A DNA stretch of 35,383 nt from Micrococcales bacterium (GTDB lineage: Bacteria; Actinomycetota; Actinomycetes; Actinomycetales; Microbacteriaceae). Shown here piece after piece: positions 16,535-24,084 of this stretch. How positions within the stretch are numbered: position 1 is the first letter of the stretch; each line of letters starts with the position of its first letter. The notes under the pieces were generated by a model. It saw only the letters and a program-made list of their open reading frames with translations. It was not told where the DNA came from and searched no databases. The stretch is taken from NCBI GenBank assembly GCA_947489235.1, contig CANLDE010000007.1:1-35383 (forward strand). Direction: 5' to 3'. The position numbers and the translations under genes were made by a program.

Positions 16535-18448
16535 ATGTCCCTCAAACACAAGGTATTCTCTTCCGTTACAGCTCTGGCTATCGCCGTGGCTACGGTCGCC
16601 TATTTCATACACACCAGCCCGAGTAATGCCCAGTTCACGACAGGCTCCGACGGGTCAGTGTATCTCTACAACGGTTCGTACAATCTTGAACAAACAGACT
16701 TCTCTTGGGCTTTTGATGCTGAGGTTTATGCATCGGAATCTGCAGAGAACGCTAGCGATGCGTTCACCTGCCCTGCTTCTGCTACTGGTGCATACACCTT
16801 TATATCTAACCGAGGGCAGGAACGAGCCGGCCTATCCGGTTGGAACGCTGCGGCATCACAGATTTTCCCTGCTGGATCGAAGAACCTGCTAGAAGTCAAT
16901 TTCACTCCGGCAGCCAACATTATTCCTATTCTGTTGCCTCAGTCATCCATCAAGTCAGTCGGTGGGCAGTACAGCCTGGGTGTTGCTTGTACTACAAACA
17001 ACGGTGTAACAGTAATTAATTCCTGGTATCGATACATTGATGTAACCGCAGGAACCGGAGCTTGGAAGGCACTACCAAATAGCGACGGCTCCGGTGGTGG
17101 TGGCGGTGGCGATGACGGTGGTGGCGACGACGGTGATGGAGTGGATCCGACCCTAGGACTTGGTACTGAAGGTCTTACACTTAGCCCAGCAACTTCGACA
17201 ACTTGGTCTAAAAACTCGTTGTATTACAACTTAGATGTTAGAAATTTCAGTTCAACTAGTGACTTCAAAGGTGTGACCGCAAGAATCTCGGCACTGAAAG
17301 CTTTGGGCGTTGGCGTGATAGTGCTCGAACCAATCTTCCCAGTTTCACAGACTGGAAAACCAGGCACTATTGGCAACATTTATGCACCTAGCACTACTGC
17401 ATCAATAAATGAAGCGCTTGGAACTGAAGCCGATTTGATCGAACTGATCTCAGCGGCTCATGCTGCAGAAATCAAGGTTGTTCTGACTTGGGTATCAGGT
17501 CACATCGGTGATGACTCAAGCTGGGTTAGCGAAAAGCCTGATTGGTTCCAATACAGCGGCCTAAATGCCGTACGTCCTGCAGGCATGCCGTACGCAACGA
17601 TGCTTGATTACAGTGTTCCAGAGTTAAGAGCCGAGCTAATTACTCAGATGAAGAACTGGGTAACGAAGTTTGAATTTGACGGAATTGCCTCGGCTAACGC
17701 TTCAAAGCAAACTTCTGAGTTTTGGAACGAGGCGGCCTACAGGATTAACCTAGTACGTCCTATTGTCTTTCTAACCAACAGCCCTGTCACCTCAAGTCAA
17801 ACCAATAACGCCTTTAGCGTTGTGAAAAGAAGCGACTTCTTGACAACCCTGGGAACCCTGTCGAAGGGAAACACGTCTAGTTCAACTTGGGCGACTGCCT
17901 TGAAGAACCTTGGCACCTCAGGTAAGACTTCAACGAACCTGAACTTCACCACGGACTCAGTAACAGCCTCTCTCGGCAAAACAGATGCAACCAGATTTGG
18001 CAAGTATCTGAACAGCGCTATCGCCCTTACCTTTGTGGCTCCAGGTGCTCCTTTGCTGAATGCTGGACAAGAGATTGCTTTAGCTAAAGCTTTAAAGCCA
18101 TTTGACGTCGATTCAATTAGTTGGCCTACTAAAGCTCCTGAAACGACAGCACTAATCACGAAGCTTTCCAAGTTGAGAAAGACTAACACCGTCCTGCTAT
18201 CTGGAGCTGCTACAAGCGTTACGGCAGCATCCAAGTCCGTGTTCGCATTCAAGCGTTCAAGTTCTGCGGGAACTGTGTTCTACCTAACCAACTTGAGCGC
18301 TAAGGCTATAACAACTAAGGTTTCGTTTGGATCAAAGCTCACGGTTTATGATTTTGCAACTGGCAAAAAGATCTCTCTTGCTAGTTCGCAGAATGTTTCC
18401 ATCCCAGCCAATGGATACCTAATTTACTCAACGAAGCAGGTCAAGTAG
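16535..18448 (+). CDS. Secreted GH13-fold protein lacking catalytic residues, with WxL-protein-type N-terminal module
   Basis: The 637-residue protein has a signal-peptide-like N-terminus (about 1-32), an N-terminal module (about 38-178), a Gly/Asp-rich linker (about 184-204) and a GH13 alpha-amylase-like barrel (about 222-560) with a C-terminal beta domain. The barrel start (SLYYNLDVRNFSS, LKALGVGVIVLEPIFP) and GAPLLNAGQEIA are GH13-like, but the catalytic regions are altered: region II reads FDGIASAN (invariant Arg and nucleophile Asp replaced by Ala385 and Ala387), region III has LTNSP instead of a Glu, and region I reads LTWVSGH. The N-terminal module matches that of the WxL protein at 24085-25428 (LYNGSY, SWNA/GWNA, GVACT-N-GVTV). 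Probably a non-catalytic glycan-binding or structural surface protein; function unproven. Confidence 0.85.
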   Translation: MSLKHKVFSSVTALAIAVATVAYFIHTSPSNAQFTTGSDGSVYLYNGSYNLEQTDFSWAFDAEVYASESAENASDAFTCPASATGAYTFISNRGQERAGLSGWNAAASQIFPAGSKNLLEVNFTPAANIIPILLPQSSIKSVGGQYSLGVACTTNNGVTVINSWYRYIDVTAGTGAWKALPNSDGSGGGGGGDDGGGDDGDGVDPTLGLGTEGLTLSPATSTTWSKNSLYYNLDVRNFSSTSDFKGVTARISALKALGVGVIVLEPIFPVSQTGKPGTIGNIYAPSTTASINEALGTEADLIELISAAHAAEIKVVLTWVSGHIGDDSSWVSEKPDWFQYSGLNAVRPAGMPYATMLDYSVPELRAELITQMKNWVTKFEFDGIASANASKQTSEFWNEAAYRINLVRPIVFLTNSPVTSSQTNNAFSVVKRSDFLTTLGTLSKGNTSSSTWATALKNLGTSGKTSTNLNFTTDSVTASLGKTDATRFGKYLNSAIALTFVAPGAPLLNAGQEIALAKALKPFDVDSISWPTKAPETTALITKLSKLRKTNTVLLSGAATSVTAASKSVFAFKRSSSAGTVFYLTNLSAKAITTKVSFGSKLTVYDFATGKKISLASSQNVSIPANGYLIYSTKQVK

Positions 18449-18450
18449 CT

Positions 18451-18456
18451 TAGATT
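18451..18456 (+). promoter_or_regulatory. -10 box of a possible leaderless promoter
   Basis: TAGATT is followed by 6 nt and then the GTG at 18463, without an SD. The 14-nt gap to the previous stop also allows simple read-through, so an internal promoter here is only suggested by the spacing. Confidence 0.4.
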
Positions 18457-18462
18457 AAAGCT

Positions 18463-20310
18463 GTGATTATGGGTAAGCAACGAGGCAGGCTAGCTATTTG
18501 GCTCTCGGCTATGTCTGTCCTGGCAATCAGCTCGACTACCTTATCTCCTCACTATGCATCACCTGCTTTCGGAAATGACGTTTTCTCAATATCCGCGGCT
18601 AAAGACGGTAAAGCTGACTCGTCTCGCACCCAGATCGAATTTGGCGCGCTCAGCGTTGGCGCTAAGAAGTCAGACAATGTGTTAATCAGCAATACAGGTA
18701 GTAGATCACTGGTACTTCTAGTCTTTGCCCGATTCACTCAACTTGCAGAAGATGGGCAAACTACACTTATCTCCGCGACTGATTCTGAGCCTTTTGGTAT
18801 GGCTAGTTGGGCTCTTTTTGGATCCAAAAAAGCCGCTGATTTCAACGTCACCGTTGCTGCTGGTAAGTCGGTAGTGGTTCCTATCGAAATTACCGCGCCT
18901 AAAGACGCGTACCCAGGAGAATACAAGGCCGCCATATTGGTCCAAACCACCCTTGGAACGGGAAATGTGGCTGTGGGTAAAAGGGTAGCGATGTACATGA
19001 CGGCCAATGTCGCAGGTTCTCTGCGACCAGCTGTGAACCCAACCTGGATGAATGACAGCGTATTCTATGAAATGAATATTAGGCAGTACTCTGCGACAAG
19101 GAACTTCGCCGGAGCTGCTGCCCGTCTCAAAGAGCTAAAAACTCTCGGCGTCGAAGCTGTAATCATCAATCCAATATTCCCGATCGGTAAAAGTAAAATG
19201 GTTGGAACGCTGGGTTCGGTTTTTGCCAGCACAGACCTTTCCAAAGTGAATCCATCGCTAGGAACTGCCACCAGTTTCAAGTCGTTCATGACTTCGGCTA
19301 AGGCATCTGGATTGAAGGTTTTACTCACTGTACCGTTGGACACAGCGGCGATAGATCATCAGTGGTCAGTCTCAAAATCAAGCTGGTTCAAGAGAAATAG
19401 CGCATTCAACTTAGAGCCAGTTCCTTCGAAAGCATATTTGGCATACTACGAATATGCTCAAGAGGAACTACGACAAGCGATAATTGAAGACCTCAAGAGC
19501 TGGGTTACAGGCTACGACATCGATGGATTCATTTTCTCTGGTGCCACATCTGTTCCTAGGGATTTTCTGGACGAGCTAACCTTTAGGCTTCAGCGTACAA
19601 AAAGCCTAGCGCTGGGTACAACTGATGAGATAAAAAGTGGTTACTTCACCAACAGCCTCACGCTAACCTCCAACAGCACGTTGCTGGACTCTCTCGCTCT
19701 TCTGCGCACAGGCACCAGAACAAAAGCCCAGCTAACAACCTTGTTGAATTCAGAGGTGTCAAAATACAAATCGCCTTCCCTGCCCCTCAATCACTTGAGC
19801 AGCTATGCGACCATGGAGGGTGGACAAACTGAAACCGCAAGGTTTGCGGCCTCTCTGAGTGCTGCTGCGATGTTGAGTTTTACCATGCCCGGAGCTCCGG
19901 TTATTTTTCAAGGTCAAGAGGCCGGTTCCATTAAGGCTCTCAAGCCATTTGATAGCGACTTCATTGTTTGGCCCACAAGAGCTCCAGCTACTTTTGCTCA
20001 GTACCAAAAACTGATTAAGCTCAAAAAGGCAAATGCCGCGCTCTTCAATGAAAGATTTGGTGGGACAGCTCGTGTCCTAACAACCACATCTAACAGCCTC
20101 TTTGCCTTCAGCAGATCTACATCAACAAATACTGTTTTGGTGGTCGCCAATCTGAGCAGCAAAACACTAAAGTCAAAATTCAATTCCGGGGTTACCGGAA
20201 CACAATTCAAATATTCAGATGGTCGATCAGTAAGAATGACTGCAACATCCTACGAGCTAACACTTCCTGCATTTGGCTTTGAGATATTTACCAAGACTGC
20301 GGTCAACTAA
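18463..20310 (+). CDS. Secreted GH13-fold protein lacking catalytic residues, with DUF916/WxLIP-like N-terminal module
   Basis: The 615-residue protein has a signal peptide (to about residue 37), a DUF916-like beta module (about 50-185; ADSSRTQIEFG, NTGSRSLVLLVFAR, SWALFG, APKDAYPGEYKAAILV) and a GH13-like barrel (about 195-500; FYEMNIRQYS, LKTLGVEAVIINPIFP, MPGAPVIFQGQEAG). Region II reads IDGFIFSG, so the invariant Arg and nucleophile Asp are Ile357 and Ser359; the general acid Glu (LALGTTDE) and region IV His-Asp are also not in place. It is a paralogue of the preceding barrel but with a different N-terminal module, which resembles the WxLIP protein at 22931-23962. Start: GTG at 18463, or ATG at 18469. 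Likely a surface pseudo-glycosidase; role unknown. Confidence 0.85.
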   Translation: MIMGKQRGRLAIWLSAMSVLAISSTTLSPHYASPAFGNDVFSISAAKDGKADSSRTQIEFGALSVGAKKSDNVLISNTGSRSLVLLVFARFTQLAEDGQTTLISATDSEPFGMASWALFGSKKAADFNVTVAAGKSVVVPIEITAPKDAYPGEYKAAILVQTTLGTGNVAVGKRVAMYMTANVAGSLRPAVNPTWMNDSVFYEMNIRQYSATRNFAGAAARLKELKTLGVEAVIINPIFPIGKSKMVGTLGSVFASTDLSKVNPSLGTATSFKSFMTSAKASGLKVLLTVPLDTAAIDHQWSVSKSSWFKRNSAFNLEPVPSKAYLAYYEYAQEELRQAIIEDLKSWVTGYDIDGFIFSGATSVPRDFLDELTFRLQRTKSLALGTTDEIKSGYFTNSLTLTSNSTLLDSLALLRTGTRTKAQLTTLLNSEVSKYKSPSLPLNHLSSYATMEGGQTETARFAASLSAAAMLSFTMPGAPVIFQGQEAGSIKALKPFDSDFIVWPTRAPATFAQYQKLIKLKKANAALFNERFGGTARVLTTTSNSLFAFSRSTSTNTVLVVANLSSKTLKSKFNSGVTGTQFKYSDGRSVRMTATSYELTLPAFGFEIFTKTAVN

Positions 20311-20330
20311 ATCAAGAGCTGACCTAGCTT

Positions 20331-21122
20331 CTAGCCAAATCGACCATTCACGTAGTCTGTGGTTCTAGGGTCCTGCGGGTAACTAAACATAGCATCAGTG
20401 TCACCGTACTCGACAATAACCCCGGGTGTGCCTTGCGAGGCTAAGAAGAAAGCACACTGCTGAGAAACTCTTTGTGCCTGTTGCATGTTGTGAGTAACAA
20501 TTACGATAGTCACATCCTGAACCAACTCGAGCATAGTTTCTTCAATGACTCGCGTCGAAGTTGGATCGAGCGCTGAACAAGGTTCGTCCATTAGCAGCAC
20601 ACGAGGTTTAATGGCAAGGGATCTCGCGATACAGAGTCGTTGCTGTTGACCGCCTGATAGGCCACCACCTGGAGCTCTAAGGCGATTCTTAACTTCATTC
20701 CAGAGTCCCGCACGTTCGAGTGAAGTTTGTACTAGTTCATCTTTAGCGGCACGATCCGCTTCAACACCTGTGAGCTTGAGCCCTGCAATAACGTTGTCGT
20801 AGATTGACATCGCAGGGAATGGGTTTGGCTTTTGGAAGACCATTCCGATGTTTCTTCGTGCCTCAGTGATTTTTTTGTTTGGATCATAGACATCTTCACC
20901 ATCAAGTTTTACCTCGCCTGCCAAACTTGCGGATGGGACTAGCTCATGCATTCTATTGAGGATTCTGAGGAAGGTTGACTTGCCACAACCCGATGGTCCA
21001 ATTAGAGACGTGATAACACCGGCGGGCATGACCAGTGAGACATTGTTCAGCACCTGTCTGTCGCCAAACCAGGCTGAGATTCCTGTGGCTTCAAGAGTTG
21101 CTAGATTCGAGTTTGCTGACAT
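20331..21122 (-). CDS. pstB: Phosphate ABC transporter ATP-binding protein
   Basis: PstB hydrolyses ATP to drive phosphate uptake through PstC/PstA. The 263-residue protein has Walker A GPSGCGKST, the Q-loop region MVFQKPNPFPAMSIYDN (the FQKPNPFP segment is characteristic of PstB), the signature LSGGQQQRLCIARSLA, Walker B VLLMDEPCSALDP and the switch IVTHNMQQA. It is the last gene of the long minus-strand operon, 14 nt after the sortase-like gene with AGAAGGAA as SD. This places pstB about 10 kb from pstA, whereas the two are usually adjacent. Convergent with the GH13-like genes; the 20-nt gap has no clear terminator. No phoU follows. Confidence 0.97.
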   Translation of the reverse strand: MSANSNLATLEATGISAWFGDRQVLNNVSLVMPAGVITSLIGPSGCGKSTFLRILNRMHELVPSASLAGEVKLDGEDVYDPNKKITEARRNIGMVFQKPNPFPAMSIYDNVIAGLKLTGVEADRAAKDELVQTSLERAGLWNEVKNRLRAPGGGLSGGQQQRLCIARSLAIKPRVLLMDEPCSALDPTSTRVIEETMLELVQDVTIVIVTHNMQQAQRVSQQCAFFLASQGTPGVIVEYGDTDAMFSYPQDPRTTDYVNGRFG

Positions 21123-21136
21123 TTCCTTCTTCTTTC

Positions 21137-21988
21137 TTAGAGTAAATTCGGGAGTAATCGAGTTGCTTGATCAATGCAGAGAACCAGCACTAAACCGAGA
21201 ATTGGTGAAAAAACTATCCACGCTTTCGTGCTACCAAACTTTCTTGCAAACCAAATGAAACCTATTTGCACAAGCAGCAATACAAGCAGATTCAGAACTA
21301 GGAGCCAAACAAACCTGTTATCTGTGGCAAGCTCTCGGCTCTCAGCTGGGATACTGCCCCATTCGGTTTCCCTTAGCCCTGTTTCAAAAGCGATACCTTG
21401 AAGTTGGGCGTCGACTCGAAGAACCGAAGTTGGACTAAAGAATTCTCCCTTAGCGGTAGTAAGAACCAAATGGTTGGTTCCGGCCTTCACTGGTGCTAGT
21501 CCCTTATCGCCAGCTTCACGCAGCCCTGTAACAACATATTCGGACTTTCCTTGGCCTGTATAAACGAAGAAAGTGTCGCCTGCTTCCAGTTGGGCAAGTT
21601 TGCCAAAAGGCGCTCCATACGACCAGGCTCGCCCAAATAGAACGGTCATACCCTCTTGTCCCGGCAAAACAGTATCCCTGCGGTGACCAACCCCGCTTCG
21701 CATCGTGTTGGAGTCAGTTCCTTCAACCACGATCACATCCAGGCCGAGTTTATCGATTACCAGTCTGGCAACTGGAGCTCCATCTTTGAGAAGAGAGTTC
21801 TCGAAATCCTTCTCTCCAGTTGGTGCAGTGGCAGTACTTACTTGAACAGAGAAGGCATTTTGTAAGCGCACCTGATCAGCTGCGAAAGTCAATGGCGAGA
21901 TTACGAAAAAGTTGATTAGGAAAGCCAGCGACAAAATCAAAACACCTCTGCTGATACTTGCCATAAAGGACAGGTCAAGTCTTCTCAT
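21137..21988 (-). CDS. Sortase-fold membrane protein lacking the usual His and Cys
   Basis: The 283-residue protein has an N-terminal membrane/signal segment (about 13-37), an extracytoplasmic sortase-like domain (about 70-200) and two C-terminal membrane segments (about 220-245 and 252-275). Sortase-type features include ARLVIDKLGLDVIVVEG, GAPFGKLAQLEAGD and YVVTGLREAG. In catalytic sortases the sheet carries a GH-R/T motif and an LTTC motif; here they read LFGRAWSYG (R120 at the His position) and LVLTTAKG (A179 at the Cys position), while R191 could match the Arg. It may belong to a non-canonical actinobacterial sortase-like group and is unlikely to act as a normal transpeptidase. TAATG overlap with the preceding gene; followed by pstB. 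Confidence 0.8.
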   Translation of the reverse strand: MRRLDLSFMASISRGVLILSLAFLINFFVISPLTFAADQVRLQNAFSVQVSTATAPTGEKDFENSLLKDGAPVARLVIDKLGLDVIVVEGTDSNTMRSGVGHRRDTVLPGQEGMTVLFGRAWSYGAPFGKLAQLEAGDTFFVYTGQGKSEYVVTGLREAGDKGLAPVKAGTNHLVLTTAKGEFFSPTSVLRVDAQLQGIAFETGLRETEWGSIPAESRELATDNRFVWLLVLNLLVLLLVQIGFIWFARKFGSTKAWIVFSPILGLVLVLCIDQATRLLPNLL

Positions 21989-22941
21989 TACTGCACCTCC
22001 CTATAGGATTTTCGCTTCGTCCTCTTTACTGCTGCTGCAACAATCAGCAGCAGAACAAGTAACCCAATAACAGAAAGAGCTGGGGCAAAGATTGCACTTG
22101 AATAGGAGGTTTTGACCGGTTGATCTGAAACAAAACTGTCCGGCAAAATCAACTCTGTTTTGAGCGTGAAGAAACCAAGTGGCGGTAAGTCGGCAAAGTT
22201 TAGTAATACTGCCTGAGTTCCCTCAGGTGGAAGGTTGTCGATCTTCGAATAAAATGGCTCGCCGACTGGAGTTCCAAACAGAGTGAAGAGAGTCATTTTT
22301 ACTTCTAAATCAACATTCGAATTGGTGTCGTTGTTGAATGACATTACAGCTGAAAGACTTGGTAGAAAGCCTTGCTGTATTTTTACTTGAGGTTCGCTAA
22401 CCCTCAACGTCCCACGAATCGTTTGATAAGTAGGTGGGTTTGGAAACTGTTCTTCTGAATTTGGTAAAAGTACCTGCGCCGGCTTGGTCCCAGCCGGATA
22501 AGAGCCATCCGACTCGGTCAGAATGCCAAAGTCATTGACATAGATTCGGGCAACAGTGTATGAAGCAGCAACGTCTTCAGAGCCAAAGAATGTAAGAACA
22601 TCTATGTCGTGTGGTCCTGGTTCGAGACCATAGGGAAGTTCTAGTTTGACGTTGAGTAGGCCCTGTGGGTCAGATTCAAAGCGGGCTACTGCATCTGGGG
22701 ATGGGGATACTTTGAACAATACTGGCTTGCTAGGTTCCAGTCCCTTGATTGAGAAACTCACCATAGCCGCGTCGGACTTCTTGCCGAAGGGTACTTTCAC
22801 CCCTGCCCTAATCTCAGGAGCTCCGATAGCATTCGCAACCTCCACCTCAACTCCGATGTACTCCTCAGCTATGGATGGAGTAGCCGCTGAGGCTACGGAA
22901 CAGGCCAGCAAAAAGGTGAGTGCCTTGGATTTATAGTTCAC
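21988..22941 (-). CDS. Secreted beta-rich membrane-anchored protein of the WxL locus
   Basis: I choose the GTG at 22941 rather than the ORF-track start at 23007: from there the protein begins MNYKSKALTFLLACSVASA, a proper signal peptide, the overlap with the upstream stop shrinks to 11 nt, and AAGGG lies 10 nt upstream. The 317-residue product has a beta-rich ectodomain (segments such as VSFSIKGLEPSKPVLFKV and GPHDIDVLTFFG) and one C-terminal membrane helix (FAPALSVIGLLVLLLIVAAAV) with a basic tail (KRTKRKSYREVQ). No named family recognised. Its position between the WxLIP and sortase-like genes suggests a component of the same surface complex. Confidence 0.75.
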   Translation of the reverse strand: MNYKSKALTFLLACSVASAATPSIAEEYIGVEVEVANAIGAPEIRAGVKVPFGKKSDAAMVSFSIKGLEPSKPVLFKVSPSPDAVARFESDPQGLLNVKLELPYGLEPGPHDIDVLTFFGSEDVAASYTVARIYVNDFGILTESDGSYPAGTKPAQVLLPNSEEQFPNPPTYQTIRGTLRVSEPQVKIQQGFLPSLSAVMSFNNDTNSNVDLEVKMTLFTLFGTPVGEPFYSKIDNLPPEGTQAVLLNFADLPPLGFFTLKTELILPDSFVSDQPVKTSYSSAIFAPALSVIGLLVLLLIVAAAVKRTKRKSYREVQ

Positions 22942-23962
22942 TTGACGCAGCCCTTGTTGCTCGCGACTTACGAAGTCTTCTTGCACTCCTAAACCCAATA
23001 ATGACAAAAACTATTATGCCTAGGTATAAAACGGTTGCAGTTGGGAAAGTGGTAGCACTGAGATCGCTTCTGCCCCTAGGCTGTTGAACATCGATGTTTT
23101 CTGAGGTGAAGATTCCGGTGAATATCACCGAAGTGTTAGTGGACACAAACTGGCCTCCGCCGGACACAGTCTGAGTCACCTCTCTTGTGCTGCCCGGAAG
23201 TAAGTTCGCGACCCTGATGCTTTCTTGATTCCCGGCGAACAGACCTAGAGGTCCTGAAGCTTGAGCAACAACATCAGCGGAGAGTTCGATGTTTCCTGTG
23301 TTTTTCAATTCATAGGTAAGGGTCTGTCTATTGTCAAATGGGTTGAAGAAACTAGTCTCAGTAACACTCTTCAGGTTAGACAGTTCAAGCCTTGCTTTAA
23401 TTTGTCCGCTTAGCCGCGCATACAGTCGAATAGCAACTCTTCTAACAACATTTATTGTCTCCCCCTTGGTGACAGCGGAGGCCACGATTGCACCTGCGTG
23501 ATCACCCGGTGATGCCTCAACCGGGGTGTTCACAGTGAATGGAATAGTCACAAAGTTTCCAGGCTTCAGTGAGAGTTTGTAAGTTTTCTGATTGCCTTCA
23601 AATAGAACCCACGAACCAACATCTGTTGGCTTGACGTTCTCATCTTGTATGAGGAAATCTCCATCACTTCCTGAAAAAGCGTCGCGGGCATAAAGTGTGA
23701 CCTCTTGAACTGAGGTGCCAGTGTTAACTACATATATAGAATCTTTAGCTGGTTGACCAGGGTTGAGTTGATAGTCGAATCTGGTTCGACTCGGATCTGC
23801 TTCTCCATTTGTCGCGGGGTTGACAGCTACTGCGTCTGTCTCTTCGCTTGGACTTGAATCTGGAGCAGCATTAGATCCTGCTACTGGAAAAACTAGAATA
23901 GCGAGCACCAAAGCCACCGAGAGCAAGGCTCGGCCAAGCAAGCCATGAGGCGCTGAAATCAT
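22931..23962 (-). CDS. DUF916/WxLIP-like surface protein
   Basis: The 343-residue protein has a signal peptide (to about 33), a DUF916-type module (about 50-190; ADPSRTRFDYQL, VVNTGTSVQEVTLYARDAF, VGSWVLFEG, VEASPGDHAGAIVAS, VRRVAIRLYARL), a second Ig-like module (about 190-295; LTYELKNTGNIELSADV) and a C-terminal membrane helix with an Arg-rich tail. This order (peptidoglycan-binding module, second beta module, TM anchor) is that of WxL-interacting proteins, which in Gram-positives hold WxL proteins at the cell wall. It sits next to a WxL-domain gene, as expected. The first module closely resembles the N-terminus of the GH13-like protein at 18463. Confidence 0.85.
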   Translation of the reverse strand: MISAPHGLLGRALLSVALVLAILVFPVAGSNAAPDSSPSEETDAVAVNPATNGEADPSRTRFDYQLNPGQPAKDSIYVVNTGTSVQEVTLYARDAFSGSDGDFLIQDENVKPTDVGSWVLFEGNQKTYKLSLKPGNFVTIPFTVNTPVEASPGDHAGAIVASAVTKGETINVVRRVAIRLYARLSGQIKARLELSNLKSVTETSFFNPFDNRQTLTYELKNTGNIELSADVVAQASGPLGLFAGNQESIRVANLLPGSTREVTQTVSGGGQFVSTNTSVIFTGIFTSENIDVQQPRGRSDLSATTFPTATVLYLGIIVFVIIGFRSARRLRKSRATRAASSEL

Positions 23963-24041
23963 GTGTAAAGAGTCTCATTTTCGAGTTACCAAATGCACAA
24001 CAGCAGGTAAACCAGAGACTAAAACGGCACATTAAATACCA

Positions 24042-24069
24042 ATGCGGCGGAGCCGAAGCTCCGCCGCAT
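24042..24069 (-). terminator. Very stable UUCG-loop hairpin between the WxL and WxLIP genes
   Basis: A perfect 12-bp GC-rich inverted repeat (24042-24053 / 24058-24069). On the minus (coding) strand it reads ATGCGGCGGAGC-TTCG-GCTCCGCCGCAT, with the extra-stable C(UUCG)G tetraloop. It lies 15 nt after the WxL stop. The following bases (TGGTATTTAATG) are only modestly T-rich, so it may be a partial terminator or an mRNA 3'-end stabiliser that raises WxL output relative to downstream genes. Confidence 0.75.
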
Positions 24070-24084
24070 CAGTGTGTGTGGGGA

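Noticed and set aside
17090-17145. Repeated GGTGGTGGC/GATGACGGT units
   Set aside because: Codons of a Gly/Asp-rich interdomain linker, not a mobile or regulatory repeat.
17797-18252. 151-residue minus-strand ORF inside the first GH13-like gene
   Set aside because: Antisense to a long coherent frame; no recognisable motif.
20311-20330. Possible terminator between the second GH13-like gene and pstB
   Set aside because: Only a 4-bp AGCT/AGCT pairing and no T-run; not enough to call.
22942-23007. N-terminal 22 residues of the ORF-track protein 21988-23007
   Set aside because: They overlap the WxLIP reading frame and precede a proper signal peptide that starts at the GTG at 22941.
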